The notes: generated from the sequence alone by a model not told the origin. A stretch of 64,000 bases of DNA from Nitrosomonas sp. PY1 (GCF_022836435.1 NZ_BQXC01000001.1:1810121-1874120); one strand, 5' to 3'. Counted from the stretch's first letter, positions 20,590 to 28,070 are shown. Program-made: numbers and translations.

Positions 20590-20756
20590 TGAGAAAGATT
20601 ATTCATATTCTTATTTGGTTGGTTATATCACTTTTGACTGGTGCAATGAGTAACTATTTTTTTCATTTGGATTTTTGGTTGTCTTCCTTCATCGCAGGAA
20701 TTGCACTGATTGCCAATGGATTGATTGCTGAATGGGAAGATCGTAAGACTATGTAA
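20589..20756 (+). CDS. 55-aa two-TM protein, candidate immunity protein for the RHS tip
   Basis: A short gene whose ATG overlaps the RHS stop codon (TGATG), so it must be co-transcribed and is likely co-translated. The sequence starts MRKIIHILIWLVISLLTGAM and has a second hydrophobic stretch (SSFIAGIALIANGLIA), ending in a charged tail (EWEDRKTM). Two short membrane helices are therefore predicted. RHS toxins are normally followed directly by their immunity gene, so position and coupling make this the best candidate; a membrane location would fit a toxin acting on or through the membrane. The family is not recognised and no function is shown by sequence alone. Confidence 0.65.
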   Translation: MRKIIHILIWLVISLLTGAMSNYFFHLDFWLSSFIAGIALIANGLIAEWEDRKTM

Positions 20757-20802
20757 CGAGAAAAAGACGCAGGATTTATTCCTTGCCATATACACAAAGC
20801 CT

Positions 20803-20873
20803 GGCTGACGAAGACCCTGATGCAACAGCAAATTATTCGAATACAACCCACGCTTACCTGGGCAATACTTTGG
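20803..20873 (+). pseudogene. orphan fragment of an RHS core
   Basis: About 70 bp with clear resemblance to the region encoding LTDEDPDGNAQLFEYNPRFPGQYF in the RHS gene (near 19890-19965). The shared stretches include ctgacgaagaccc and cgaatacaacccacgctt. It is interrupted by small changes and runs directly into the MITE-like repeat at 20874. It looks like the leftover of a displaced RHS tip or recombination cassette. Confidence 0.7.
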
Positions 20874-21078
20874 GTTAAATCCCATAAAGGTACGTAATAA
20901 GTAATAAAATAATCACTAACACCATGAATTGTAGTTAAAAATAATGATCTCCTACCTCCCAAGATTTTGAGTGTTTGTTGTACCTTAATTTAGAAATTGA
21001 AGAAAACGAAATATTTATTTAATTACAAAAAATTAGCAATAAATCTATTGGTAATTACGTACCTTTATGGGATTTAAC
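20874..21078. repeat. 205-bp MITE-like element with 25-bp perfect terminal inverted repeats
   Basis: The left end begins GTTAAATCCCATAAAGGTAC and the right end is its reverse complement, matching for 25 bases before the first mismatch. The 155 bp between them are AT-rich and encode nothing recognisable. This is the layout of a non-autonomous miniature element mobilised by a transposase elsewhere. No clear target duplication is visible. The parent family was not identified. Confidence 0.75.
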
Positions 21079-21253
21079 GCATCATTGGAGAAAGTAAAAA
21101 TAAATTTAGACATGAGATGATAAAACTTGATTAGGAGTATTATGGCAACAATATCCCTTTATTTGCGAGTTTGATAGATTTACTTAAAATAATCGATATG
21201 TGCCGCTATTGTTAGCATTTCAATGATATGTTTTTAAGATATTTAAAATTTGA

Positions 21254-21869
21254 ATGAATAGGTATTTTTTTAATTATTCTAATGAATGGTTGTGCCATCA
21301 CAAGTAATAATGAAAAATTAAACAATAAAATAGCATATGAGGGTTGGTATGGTCTTGGTTTAGGTATTACACCTTCTTCAGGAATCGCAATTCAATACGA
21401 ATTTTTGTCTAATGTTCAACAGGAAATAACGCTAACAGCAAAAGAGCTTACGGGAATTATCCTGGAAACATTACAACAAAGTAATTCAACCCAAGATTTA
21501 CAGGAACAGAATATTTATTCCATTGAGGATAGTGTAAACAAATGGACTGTATCTTCAATATATCATGACACAATCACTACAGACTGGAAATCTATTAAAG
21601 GGCGAAAAGCTGGGGTTCTGTGGTGGACGAAAGAGTATGAATGTCAAGTAAGTCACAAAATTACCATTAATAAATCTTTGAAAAGTCCTGATCAGTCATT
21701 AAATTATAAAATAGCAACTATAGTAAGAGAGCGTCCCAATGATAATTATTCATGGAAACTTGCCAATCCGGAATTAGGGAGGCTTTCGTACGAGAATTTA
21801 AAAAATAAAATTATTTCAGCAGTAAATTCTGAAGTGAAAAAAAGACGTGATCCTAGAGGTAATTTATAA
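21254..21869 (+). pseudogene. putative lipoprotein gene with a T7 tract that breaks the signal peptide frame
   Basis: From ATG 21282 the open frame gives 195 aa (MNGCAITSNNEKLNNK and onward), with no transmembrane segment and a basic C-terminus (KKRRDPRGNL). Just upstream, ATG 21254 begins MNRYFLIIL and would fuse to MNGCAITS as a convincing lipoprotein signal if the T run at 21265-21271 had six bases. It has seven, which puts the two parts out of frame. The gene is therefore either a pseudogene, a slippage (phase-variable) lipoprotein, affected by a sequencing error, or translated without a signal from 21282. The family is not recognised. A small membrane-protein gene follows 3 bp downstream. 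Confidence 0.55.
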
Positions 21870-21872
21870 GTA

Positions 21873-22088
21873 ATGAAAATTAATACGCTTCAGGCCATTT
21901 TAAGTATCCTAATTGTTACGGTGTTTTTGGGAGTTACTGCTGTTGTAGCATTAACTCCAGTTTTAGGTGGGTACCCTCCTGAGCCTTACACAGAGCATCG
22001 TAAAACTTTTTCTGCTCTTTATTCAGGAATTATAGAGCTTATTGTAGGTTTTTTCTTTGGCAGGCACCTTGATAACAAAGATGAATAA
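21873..22088 (+). CDS. small two-TM membrane protein, 71 aa
   Basis: Unrecognised small protein. It has a first TM segment (LQAILSILIVTVFLGVTAVVAL), a Pro/Tyr-rich loop (GGYPPEPYTEH), and a second TM segment (LYSGIIELIVGFFFG) followed by a charged end (RHLDNKDE). ATG 21873 comes 3 bp after the stop of the putative lipoprotein gene, with AGAGG upstream, so the two form a bicistronic unit. Together they look like an envelope-associated pair. The IS1595 derivative begins 22 bp downstream. Confidence 0.65.
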   Translation: MKINTLQAILSILIVTVFLGVTAVVALTPVLGGYPPEPYTEHRKTFSALYSGIIELIVGFFFGRHLDNKDE

Positions 22089-22110
22089 ATTTTAGGCTTT
22101 CTCATTTTTA

Positions 22111-22406
22111 GGGGCTGTAGTAGATCAGTTTAAATTTGAGTCCAATTTTTCAATATTTTTAGTTGATGTTTAGGTGTTCCATAGTTGAATCTAAATTCAC
22201 ATTCTTTAAGAAAAGATGGAAATGACTCTTTGGGAATTCCATTGCATTTTCTTAAAACACGTTTGGCCTGATTCCAAAAATTCTCAATCTGATCTTGCTG
22301 TAACTTCCAGTACAAAAAATTCCAGTAACCTAACTGTACTTTCCTTTATAATCTACAATGACTTATCTTCATTTGATCAGCTTAACAACTAAGCTACTAC
22401 AGCCCC
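22111..22406 (-). mobile_element. internally deleted IS1595-type element, 296 bp
   Basis: The ends are inverted repeats GGGGCTGTAGTAG (left 22111-22123; right, reverse-complemented, ending 22406). On the minus strand an N-terminal fragment (MKISHCRL, stop, then RKVQLGYWNFLYW) is fused to the C-terminal part of an IS1595 transposase (QIENFWNQAKRVLRKCNGIPKESFPSFLKECEFRFNYGTP). The catalytic centre is missing, so the element could move only in trans. No target duplication was found. It is distinct from the IS1595-type element at 12599. Confidence 0.8.
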
Positions 22407-22408
22407 AA

Positions 22409-23269
22409 TTATTCTAAACATAATTTCTCCAAACTTTCTTCAGAAAAAAGATCTTCGTCTTCTAAATATTTCCAAAGAAGTTTGTGTACATATTCATGTA
22501 AAAGTTTTGTCATTGACACAACATCTTTATCTTTATTGTCACCAGAATGAACAATACTTGATCTAATAGCATAAATCTTTTTCCCTTCTTTAAATACTTC
22601 ATTGGTGGGAATAGAATAATGTTTATTAATAAATTTTGCTAGTCTCAGGCTAAAGCGATAGCTTAATTCGCTACTTACTCCAGGAAGTAACAAGATCTCT
22701 AAGATTATTGATAATTCTAAGAATCTACTTTCAGAACGAATTTTGTCTGACATTGCATTAATATAAATTTCAGATATGAGATTAAATTTTCTAGTTTTAT
22801 TAGCATTAATTTGCGCAACAAGTTTAGTTACTTTGTCTACCTCCGCTTGTGCGACAGTAAGTGCTGGAAGATTTAAATCATAAAAACAATTTTTCATGAT
22901 TATTCGACATGGAATTGGATCTCCGTATCCAATATACAAAGAAGTACTTGATAATTCCAAAAGTTTTAATGCAAGATTAAATTCCTCAGCTGAATTTGAT
23001 TCGGAAGTGATAAGAATATAATTGCTGGATTTAAGATGGTGTTTATTCATAAATAAAACGCCGTCTTCATAAGAAGAAAGTTGCTTGCTGTTATATTCAG
23101 TCAATAAACCATTTTCCCCAAAGGTTGTGTTAGTAATTCCAAATATTCTTTCCCTATCATTATCATCCATATTTCTTATAAGTAAATTTTCATTTATTTT
23201 AAATTCTTTAAGATTAGAGCTTAATCTAAATGGAAATTGATAAGAATCGATAGTCTCGGGTTTTGTCAT
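22409..23269 (-). CDS. Apea-like HEPN-domain protein
   Basis: 286-aa protein with a C-terminal HEPN-type helical domain. The signature RSSIVH (R-x4-H) near residues 238-243 lies within YAIRSSIVHSGDNKDKD, preceded by LELSIILEILLLPGVSSELSYRFSLRLA. This matches the Apea-like HEPN group. HEPN proteins are commonly metal-independent RNases in toxin-antitoxin and abortive-infection systems. The N-terminal half (residues 1-150) has no motif I recognise and may be the sensor. The gene ends 3 bp from the IS1595 derivative and lies next to the MazF-type module. A defence role is inferred from the fold and neighbourhood; no partner gene is obvious. Confidence 0.7.
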   Translation of the reverse strand: MTKPETIDSYQFPFRLSSNLKEFKINENLLIRNMDDNDRERIFGITNTTFGENGLLTEYNSKQLSSYEDGVLFMNKHHLKSSNYILITSESNSAEEFNLALKLLELSSTSLYIGYGDPIPCRIIMKNCFYDLNLPALTVAQAEVDKVTKLVAQINANKTRKFNLISEIYINAMSDKIRSESRFLELSIILEILLLPGVSSELSYRFSLRLAKFINKHYSIPTNEVFKEGKKIYAIRSSIVHSGDNKDKDVVSMTKLLHEYVHKLLWKYLEDEDLFSEESLEKLCLE

Positions 23270-23288
23270 ACTTTAAGTGAAAGAATTT

Positions 23289-23630
23289 TTATAAATCAAA
23301 AATAATGAATAAAGTTTCTTTGATCGATGGTAGATACTCGCTTTCTAGCGTTCCTTGTTTTTTACCGATCCGGGAAATATCAACCGCACGCAGTTGTTTG
23401 AGATTGATATGTCGGTCTTTATCTAGGCCATTATGATTACTCGGTATCAAGTTCACTGCAAATGGCCAAGGCTTATGATTTAGAAGTAAAGGCGCCACAA
23501 TCAGAGTTTTTGATTGGATATTCACCAGATCACTTTGAATGATCACGCATGGTCGGAGTTTTTGCGTTTCAGCACCTTTGGTGGGTTCCAAATCAACCCA
23601 GTAAATATCAAGCTGCTTAAACTCAATCAT
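23289..23630 (-). CDS. MazF/PemK-family mRNA endoribonuclease toxin
   Basis: Type II toxin of the CcdB/MazF fold that cleaves mRNA in the cytoplasm. Conserved blocks are DIYWVDLEPTKGAETQKLRPCVIIQSD at the start, TLIVAPLL, and HINLKQLRAVDISRIGKKQGTL. The family-like start is ATG 23630 (MIEFKQLDIYW); an ATG at 23642 would add four residues. The gene overlaps the antitoxin by 8 bp (antitoxin first), giving translational coupling. Length of 113 aa is normal. Confidence 0.92.
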   Translation of the reverse strand: MIEFKQLDIYWVDLEPTKGAETQKLRPCVIIQSDLVNIQSKTLIVAPLLLNHKPWPFAVNLIPSNHNGLDKDRHINLKQLRAVDISRIGKKQGTLESEYLPSIKETLFIIFDL

Positions 23631-23853
23631 TTGAAAGACCATCGGACAGAGTTTTTTCCCATTCCTTCAATTCTTGCTGATAGTCAGAATCTTCGGCTTC
23701 CTCTTGGTTTGCTCTTAGCAAAGCTTGCCTGAGATGATTTTTGCGTTCCTGCTTTAGAAGCTCATTAATATATGCACTGCGATCGTCACCGGCAATATTA
23801 TTGAGAAATGCATAGCTCTCATCATCTAAAGTAATGGTCGTTCGATGTGCCAT
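23623..23853 (-). CDS. ribbon-helix-helix antitoxin of the MazF/PemK-type pair
   Basis: 76-aa antitoxin. The N-terminal ribbon-helix-helix (HRTTITLDDESYAFLNNIAGDDRSAYINELLKQ) binds DNA, and the acidic C-terminal tail (NQEEAEDSDYQQELKEWEKTLSD) should wrap the toxin. It is the first gene of the operon. An inverted repeat at 23876-23900, 22 bp upstream of the start, is the probable autoregulatory operator. Confidence 0.88.
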   Translation of the reverse strand: MAHRTTITLDDESYAFLNNIAGDDRSAYINELLKQERKNHLRQALLRANQEEAEDSDYQQELKEWEKTLSDGLSND

Positions 23854-23875
23854 AGAATTATCACGTCAAAATGAA

Positions 23876-23900
23876 TACATTATTATCATACTATAATGTA
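23876..23900. promoter_or_regulatory. inverted-repeat operator of the mazF-type operon
   Basis: TACATTAT, 9-bp spacer, ATAATGTA: an 8-bp perfect inverted repeat in the promoter region of the antitoxin-toxin pair, the expected place for the antitoxin-toxin complex to bind and repress. Confidence 0.55.
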
Positions 23901-23935
23901 CTCAAACATTACACTCTATCAATTAGAATAATGAT

Positions 23936-23975
23936 GTTTCTATATGTGATAATGTCCTTTATCACATATAGAAAC
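23936..23975. repeat. 40-bp perfect palindrome with 6-bp loop beside the tyrosine recombinase
   Basis: Arms GTTTCTATATGTGATAA and TTATCACATATAGAAAC are perfect 17-bp inverted repeats around tgtcct. It lies 47 bp before the recombinase start and about 80 bp upstream of the divergent antitoxin gene. It could be a recombination site, an operator for one of the divergent genes, or a hairpin. No T-tract follows on the top strand, which argues against a simple terminator. Confidence 0.7.
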
Positions 23976-24022
23976 AATAGTAAAATTCAAGCATTCAAAT
24001 TGCTTTTTTACCCGATTAAAAA

Positions 24023-24982
24023 ATGTCGAATCTCACTTCTCTGACAAAAATTTCCTGTCCGACACTGGTCACTGCATCCGGTGAACGAGCCAGACTTCGT
24101 TTCTTGGAATTTTTTGCATCCAATATCCGAAATCCTCACACTCGACGTGCTTATGTGCGTGCAGTTCTGGATTTTATGAGTTGGTGCCAAACCGAAGCCC
24201 AGGTTGCCGCATTGATCGATATCGAGCCATTACATGTTGCCGCGTGGATTGAGCTGCAAACCAGACGATTGTCAGCTCCGAGTGTTAAGCAACATCTTGC
24301 GGCTATACGTCATTTGTTTGATTGGCTGGTAGTCGGCCAGATTGTAGCATCCAATCCGGCATCTTCTGTCAGAGGTCCCTCGCATCGAGTAAAAACCGGG
24401 AAAACTCCCATTCTGGATAGTGAAGATACCCGGCAATTATTGAACAGTATCGATATCAGCAAACCTTCCGGATTAAGAGACCGTGCACTCATAGCATTGA
24501 TGGTTTATTCTTTTGCAAGGATTGGCGCTGCTTTGGCGATGAAAGTAGACGATGTTTATACGCAAAACAGAAGACTCTGGGTGCGCTTGCACGAAAAAGG
24601 TGGAAAACGACATGAAATGCCCTGTCACCATAATCTGGAAGAATATTTAAGCACCTATATTAATGAAACCAATCTGCGGGATGATCCTAAGGGTTTTTTA
24701 TTCCGTACCGTTGGCCGCGGAACTGGACAATTAACTTCCTCTCCTTTAGTACAGGCCAATGCACATGCCATGATACAACGGCACATCAATAACTCTGGCA
24801 TAGCCACCAAAGTTGGTAATCATAGCTTTAGAGCTACCGGCATTACTGCGTACCTGAAAAATGGCGGCACATTAGAAAAAGCGGCAATCATGGCCAATCA
24901 TTCCAGTACAAGAACAACACAACTATATGATCGGCGGCGCGATGAAATGACGCTCGATGAAGTGGAAAGAATTATGATTTAA
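24023..24982 (+). CDS. tyrosine recombinase (XerC/D-like site-specific recombinase)
   Basis: 319-aa phage-integrase-family recombinase. An N-terminal SAM-like core-binding domain (FLEFFASNIRNPHTRRAYVRAVLDFMSWC) is followed by the catalytic domain. Catalytic residues are visible: Arg in MVYSFARIGAALAM, Lys in LHEKGGKRHEMP, HSFRATGIT (H-x-x-R), and the His and Tyr in MANHSSTRTTQLYDRR. It is the size of stand-alone integron or plasmid-type recombinases rather than island integrases. The 40-bp palindrome just upstream is a candidate substrate. It stands divergent from the mazF-type operon. Confidence 0.92.
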   Translation: MSNLTSLTKISCPTLVTASGERARLRFLEFFASNIRNPHTRRAYVRAVLDFMSWCQTEAQVAALIDIEPLHVAAWIELQTRRLSAPSVKQHLAAIRHLFDWLVVGQIVASNPASSVRGPSHRVKTGKTPILDSEDTRQLLNSIDISKPSGLRDRALIALMVYSFARIGAALAMKVDDVYTQNRRLWVRLHEKGGKRHEMPCHHNLEEYLSTYINETNLRDDPKGFLFRTVGRGTGQLTSSPLVQANAHAMIQRHINNSGIATKVGNHSFRATGITAYLKNGGTLEKAAIMANHSSTRTTQLYDRRRDEMTLDEVERIMI

Positions 24983-25120
24983 ATATTCCAAACGGCGCGA
25001 AATAATTGTAGAGGCGGAACTTTCGGATCAGAGCAAAAATTGCCTACCAAGAATAAATAATCAATAGTTTCATAAAGCCCTAATAATGTCACACAACTTT
25101 GAAGTATTAGTTTGGAATAT

Positions 25121-25137
25121 ATATCACTAAGTGATAT
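25121..25137. promoter_or_regulatory. operator palindrome of the RelE/XRE module
   Basis: ATATCACT-A-AGTGATAT, 8-bp arms around one base, 24 bp before the toxin start. A near-identical site (TATCACTAAGTGGATA on the minus strand) lies upstream of the HigA-type gene at 62590-62892. Confidence 0.65.
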
Positions 25138-25160
25138 GATTAAACCATGAAAGATGTTGG

Positions 25161-25532
25161 ATGACAGTATACAAAACACGATGGTTTGCCCGTTGGGCAA
25201 ATAAACAAGGAGTACCCTCGCTCAGTCCTGTACGCGAGATGGCTGGTGGACTGTACGATGCTGACCTCGGCAATGGATTATTGAAGAAAAGAATCGCACG
25301 ATCAGGACAAGGAAAGAGAAGTGGTTTTCGTACATTGGTTGCTACCAACAAGGGGGATCGTTGGGTATTCTTATTTGGTTTCCCTAAGAACGAACGCAGC
25401 AACATCGACAAAGATGAAGAAATTGCGCTAAAACTGTTGGCGACTCACCTATTATCACTAACAGCTCAGGATCTCGATCAAGCAATAAATATGGGAGAAT
25501 TAATAGAGGTTAATTGCAATGCGGAAGACTAG
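25161..25532 (+). CDS. RelE/HigB-type toxin
   Basis: 123-aa toxin of the RelE/ParE superfamily subtype that precedes its antitoxin. Motifs: YKTRWFARWANKQGV at the start, LSPVREMAGGLYDADLGNGLLKKRIARSGQGKRSGFRTL in the middle, and RWVFLFGFPKNERSNIDKDEE, the block typical of these ribosome-dependent or related RNase toxins. The toxin-first order and 14-bp overlap with an XRE antitoxin is the HigBA/NadS-like arrangement. The start is ATG 25161; other ATGs at 25147 and 25156 are out of frame. Confidence 0.88.
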   Translation: MTVYKTRWFARWANKQGVPSLSPVREMAGGLYDADLGNGLLKKRIARSGQGKRSGFRTLVATNKGDRWVFLFGFPKNERSNIDKDEEIALKLLATHLLSLTAQDLDQAINMGELIEVNCNAED

Positions 25533-25833
25533 ATCAATCATTCTCGAAGCGGTTCATGACACAGCCAAAGGATTACGCAAAGCTGGCGTGCTTGATCAAG
25601 TTACGATGCGCGAATTCGATCAATTGTGCTTGCAACCTATTGAACCACTAAAACCAGAGCAGATAAAACAGATTCGCGAGACTACACGTGTAAGTCAAGC
25701 GGTGTTTGCTGCCATACTAAACACAAGTGTTTCGACAGTACAAAAATGGGAAATTGGACAGAAGCGGCCAACAGGCACTGCGCTTAAATTGCTGCATCTC
25801 GTACAAAAGCGCGGCCTGGAAGCCGTTGTTTGA
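25519..25833 (+). CDS. XRE-family antitoxin of the RelE/HigB-type pair
   Basis: 104-aa helix-turn-helix protein. The DNA-binding domain is at residues 50-95 (LKPEQIKQIRETTRVSQAVFAAILNTSVSTVQKWEIGQKRPTG). The N-terminal part (ILEAVHDTAKGLRKAGVLDQVTMREFDQL) should contact the toxin. It overlaps the toxin gene by 14 bp and probably binds the palindrome at 25121-25137. Confidence 0.88.
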   Translation: MRKTRSIILEAVHDTAKGLRKAGVLDQVTMREFDQLCLQPIEPLKPEQIKQIRETTRVSQAVFAAILNTSVSTVQKWEIGQKRPTGTALKLLHLVQKRGLEAVV

Positions 25834-26048
25834 ACCTATAACTTCTCATGGTCTTGTGAGATCATCCTAAAAGTTCGACTACCATTAAAATATGGGATTA
25901 CCTCTGAATACTCCGGTGAAGCGATTTTTTTCTTGCGCTGCTAACAACCTGGAGACACCCCATTTTTTTGTACTTTCCGATATTCTAGGAATTCTTGATT
26001 TATTATGCATAATTATCTATGATTGTATGCCTTATAGAAGGGAGTATT

Positions 26049-26243
26049 ATGAGAACTACTCTGGATTTACCCGAGCATCTGTTGAACGAGGCAATGCGTA
26101 TAACTAATACTAATACTAAAACAGCGGTGATTATGTTGGCGTTAGAAGAGTTAATTCGCAAGACAAAGGTTATCGAGCTCAAACAATTTAAGGGAAAAAT
26201 AGAACTGGATATCGATCTCGATAATATCCGGAACCGTCGGTAA
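26049..26243 (+). CDS. vapB: VapB-type antitoxin
   Basis: 64-aa antitoxin of the VapB (DUF2191/Arc-like) family: MRTTLDLPEHLLNEAMRITNTN then KTAVIMLALEELIRK, a ribbon-helix-helix. The start ATG 26049 follows AGAAGGGAG, a good ribosome-binding site; an upstream ATG at 26019 is not supported. It overlaps vapC by 1 bp (TAATG). Confidence 0.88.
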   Translation: MRTTLDLPEHLLNEAMRITNTNTKTAVIMLALEELIRKTKVIELKQFKGKIELDIDLDNIRNRR

Positions 26244-26629
26244 TGGCAGTTCTAGTGGACTCTTCCGTCTGGATTGATTATTTTCGCGGGGGCCATCAAT
26301 CAGCTGAATTGAGTCATCTCATTGATGAGAACATAATCGTTATCAACGAATTGATTCTAGCTGAATTAATTCCTTTCTTAAAACTGAAACGTCAACTGAG
26401 AGTTATAGAATTGCTGAACGAAGTAAAACGACTGCCATTACAAATTGATTGGAATGAGATTATCGAATCGCAATGGCAGTGTTTGGAATCCGGATCAAAT
26501 GGAATAGGCATTCCAGATCTCATAATTGCACAAAATGCGAAAGAAAATCATTGCGAGATATTCTCTTTCGATAAACATTTCCAAATATTGACCCGAATAA
26601 TTAAAGTCAGATTGTATAATCAGAATTGA
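26243..26629 (+). CDS. vapC: VapC-type PIN-domain RNase toxin
   Basis: 128-aa PIN-domain ribonuclease toxin. The acidic catalytic residues are recognisable: VDSSVWIDYFRG at the N-terminus, E in LILAELIPF, D in GIGIPDLIIAQNA, and D in EIFSFDKHFQ. It is coupled to vapB by an overlapping stop/start. Length is typical. It is the last of three type II toxin-antitoxin pairs between the two ISKra4 copies. Confidence 0.92.
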   Translation: MAVLVDSSVWIDYFRGGHQSAELSHLIDENIIVINELILAELIPFLKLKRQLRVIELLNEVKRLPLQIDWNEIIESQWQCLESGSNGIGIPDLIIAQNAKENHCEIFSFDKHFQILTRIIKVRLYNQN

Positions 26630-27197
26630 CATTTTTCATTGAGTGCTTTTTTAAGCTGATGAGTAAGATAGGACTGATTCCAGCAGATGATGCTATTCTG
26701 TGAACTTTCAAGAATAAATAAATTCTGTAGGGTTTTTGTCTCCTATTGGGCTAATTTTACCTTTTCGAGGGGTTGGGCAATAATAGCCGGTTCTGTGAGA
26801 GCATAAAAAAGTGGGGTGTATTTCTATTTAACCTTTCGTGTGCCTAAAATCCGGGTGATACTCAAAGCTTAACCAAGTTGAGTATTGTCTCGAATGAAAA
26901 TGTATGTCATCAAGATCGCTCTTCGCGGCGTGAGTCCAATGATCTGGCGTCGTCTTCGGATTCCCGGTCATACCTCATTAGCTGATTTTCACCATGTGAT
27001 TCAAATCGTTTTTAACTGGGACAGTGAGCATTTGCACCGTTTCCACATTTATGGGAAAGATTATGGTATCGCCTATGTAGGAGGACCGTCTTTTTCTGAT
27101 GATGCTCATTCGGTATTTATTGACGATTTTGGTTTTGATGTGGGCGATCGGTTTGTTTACGAATATAATTTTTTCGAATCCTAGATTCATGTTGTGG

Positions 27198-28070
27198 TCA
27201 AATAAATCCGGACACTTTATTAAGTCCTTTTTCAAATTCTATGGGTGTCATATCATCAATCGTTGTATGAATACGTTGAGCGTTATAGTAACCAATATAA
27301 GCATGGATATCAGCAATGGCAGATTCTCTGGTTTGAAAAACATTACCAGTCAGCCATTCACGTTTCAAGCTACTGAAGAAACGTTCAGCAGGAGAATTAT
27401 CCCAACAGTTTCCCTTTCGACTCATTGAGCACACCATACCATGCTGTTTAAGCAGTTGTTGATAGGCATGACTAGCATACTGGCTTCCGCGATCGGAATG
27501 ATGAATCAATCCGTGAGGAGGATTACGTAGATTGATTGCCATCAATAATGCCCGAATCACCAATGATTGCTTCATTTGCTTATCCAGGCTCCAGCCGGTC
27601 ACACGACGTGAGTACAAATCAATGACTACCGCCAGATATAGCCAGCCCTGCAATGTCCAGATGTAGGTAATGTCAGTCGTCCATACCTGATTGGGTTGTG
27701 CTGGATTAAACTGTCGATCCAGTATATTAGGTGCTATCGGGTAAGAATGTTTGCTGTCTGTGGTTAACACAAATCGGCGCTTACGTTTAACAATCAATCC
27801 CAGTTTCTTCATGAGAAAACGTACTCGATATCGACCTACTTTAAAGCCTTCTTTGCGTAATTGCTTCATCATGCGTCGGCTACCCATGCTTTCTCTGGAT
27901 TGAATAAAGTGCATCTTTATTCTCTGACACAGATTCCAGATTTGGCTATCTATAAGTTTTGCACCCTTTTTTCGCCAATCATAGTAAGCGCTGCTACTCA
28001 CCCCCATCAATCTACAAAGCATAATCACTGGATAATGATTTTTCCGCACTTGAATGAAACCATATTTCAC
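27198..28070 (-). CDS. IS3-family transposase OrfB (DDE integrase)
   Basis: 290-aa catalytic half of the IS3 transposase. The HTH_21-like N-terminus (IWNLCQRIKMHFIQSRESMGSRRMMKQLRKEG) is followed by the retroviral-integrase-like core: WTTDITYIWTLQGWLYLAVVIDLYSRRVTGW with the first Asp, HSDRGSQYAS with the second, and NCWDNSPAERFFSSLKREWL with the Glu. It overlaps orfA by 4 bp (ATGA) and should also be made as an OrfAB fusion by -1 frameshifting. Confidence 0.94.
   Translation of the reverse strand: MKYGFIQVRKNHYPVIMLCRLMGVSSSAYYDWRKKGAKLIDSQIWNLCQRIKMHFIQSRESMGSRRMMKQLRKEGFKVGRYRVRFLMKKLGLIVKRKRRFVLTTDSKHSYPIAPNILDRQFNPAQPNQVWTTDITYIWTLQGWLYLAVVIDLYSRRVTGWSLDKQMKQSLVIRALLMAINLRNPPHGLIHHSDRGSQYASHAYQQLLKQHGMVCSMSRKGNCWDNSPAERFFSSLKREWLTGNVFQTRESAIADIHAYIGYYNAQRIHTTIDDMTPIEFEKGLNKVSGFI

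Noticed and set aside
20589..20756. Interpreting the 55-aa ORF as a chance frame
   Set aside because: The overlap with the RHS stop, two clean hydrophobic segments and a charged tail favour a real gene, so it was kept, at moderate confidence.
25892..26107. Short ORF before vapB (begins MGLPLNTPVKRFF)
   Set aside because: It overlaps the vapB start in another frame, lacks a ribosome-binding site and has no coding character; vapB has a clear site at its own ATG.
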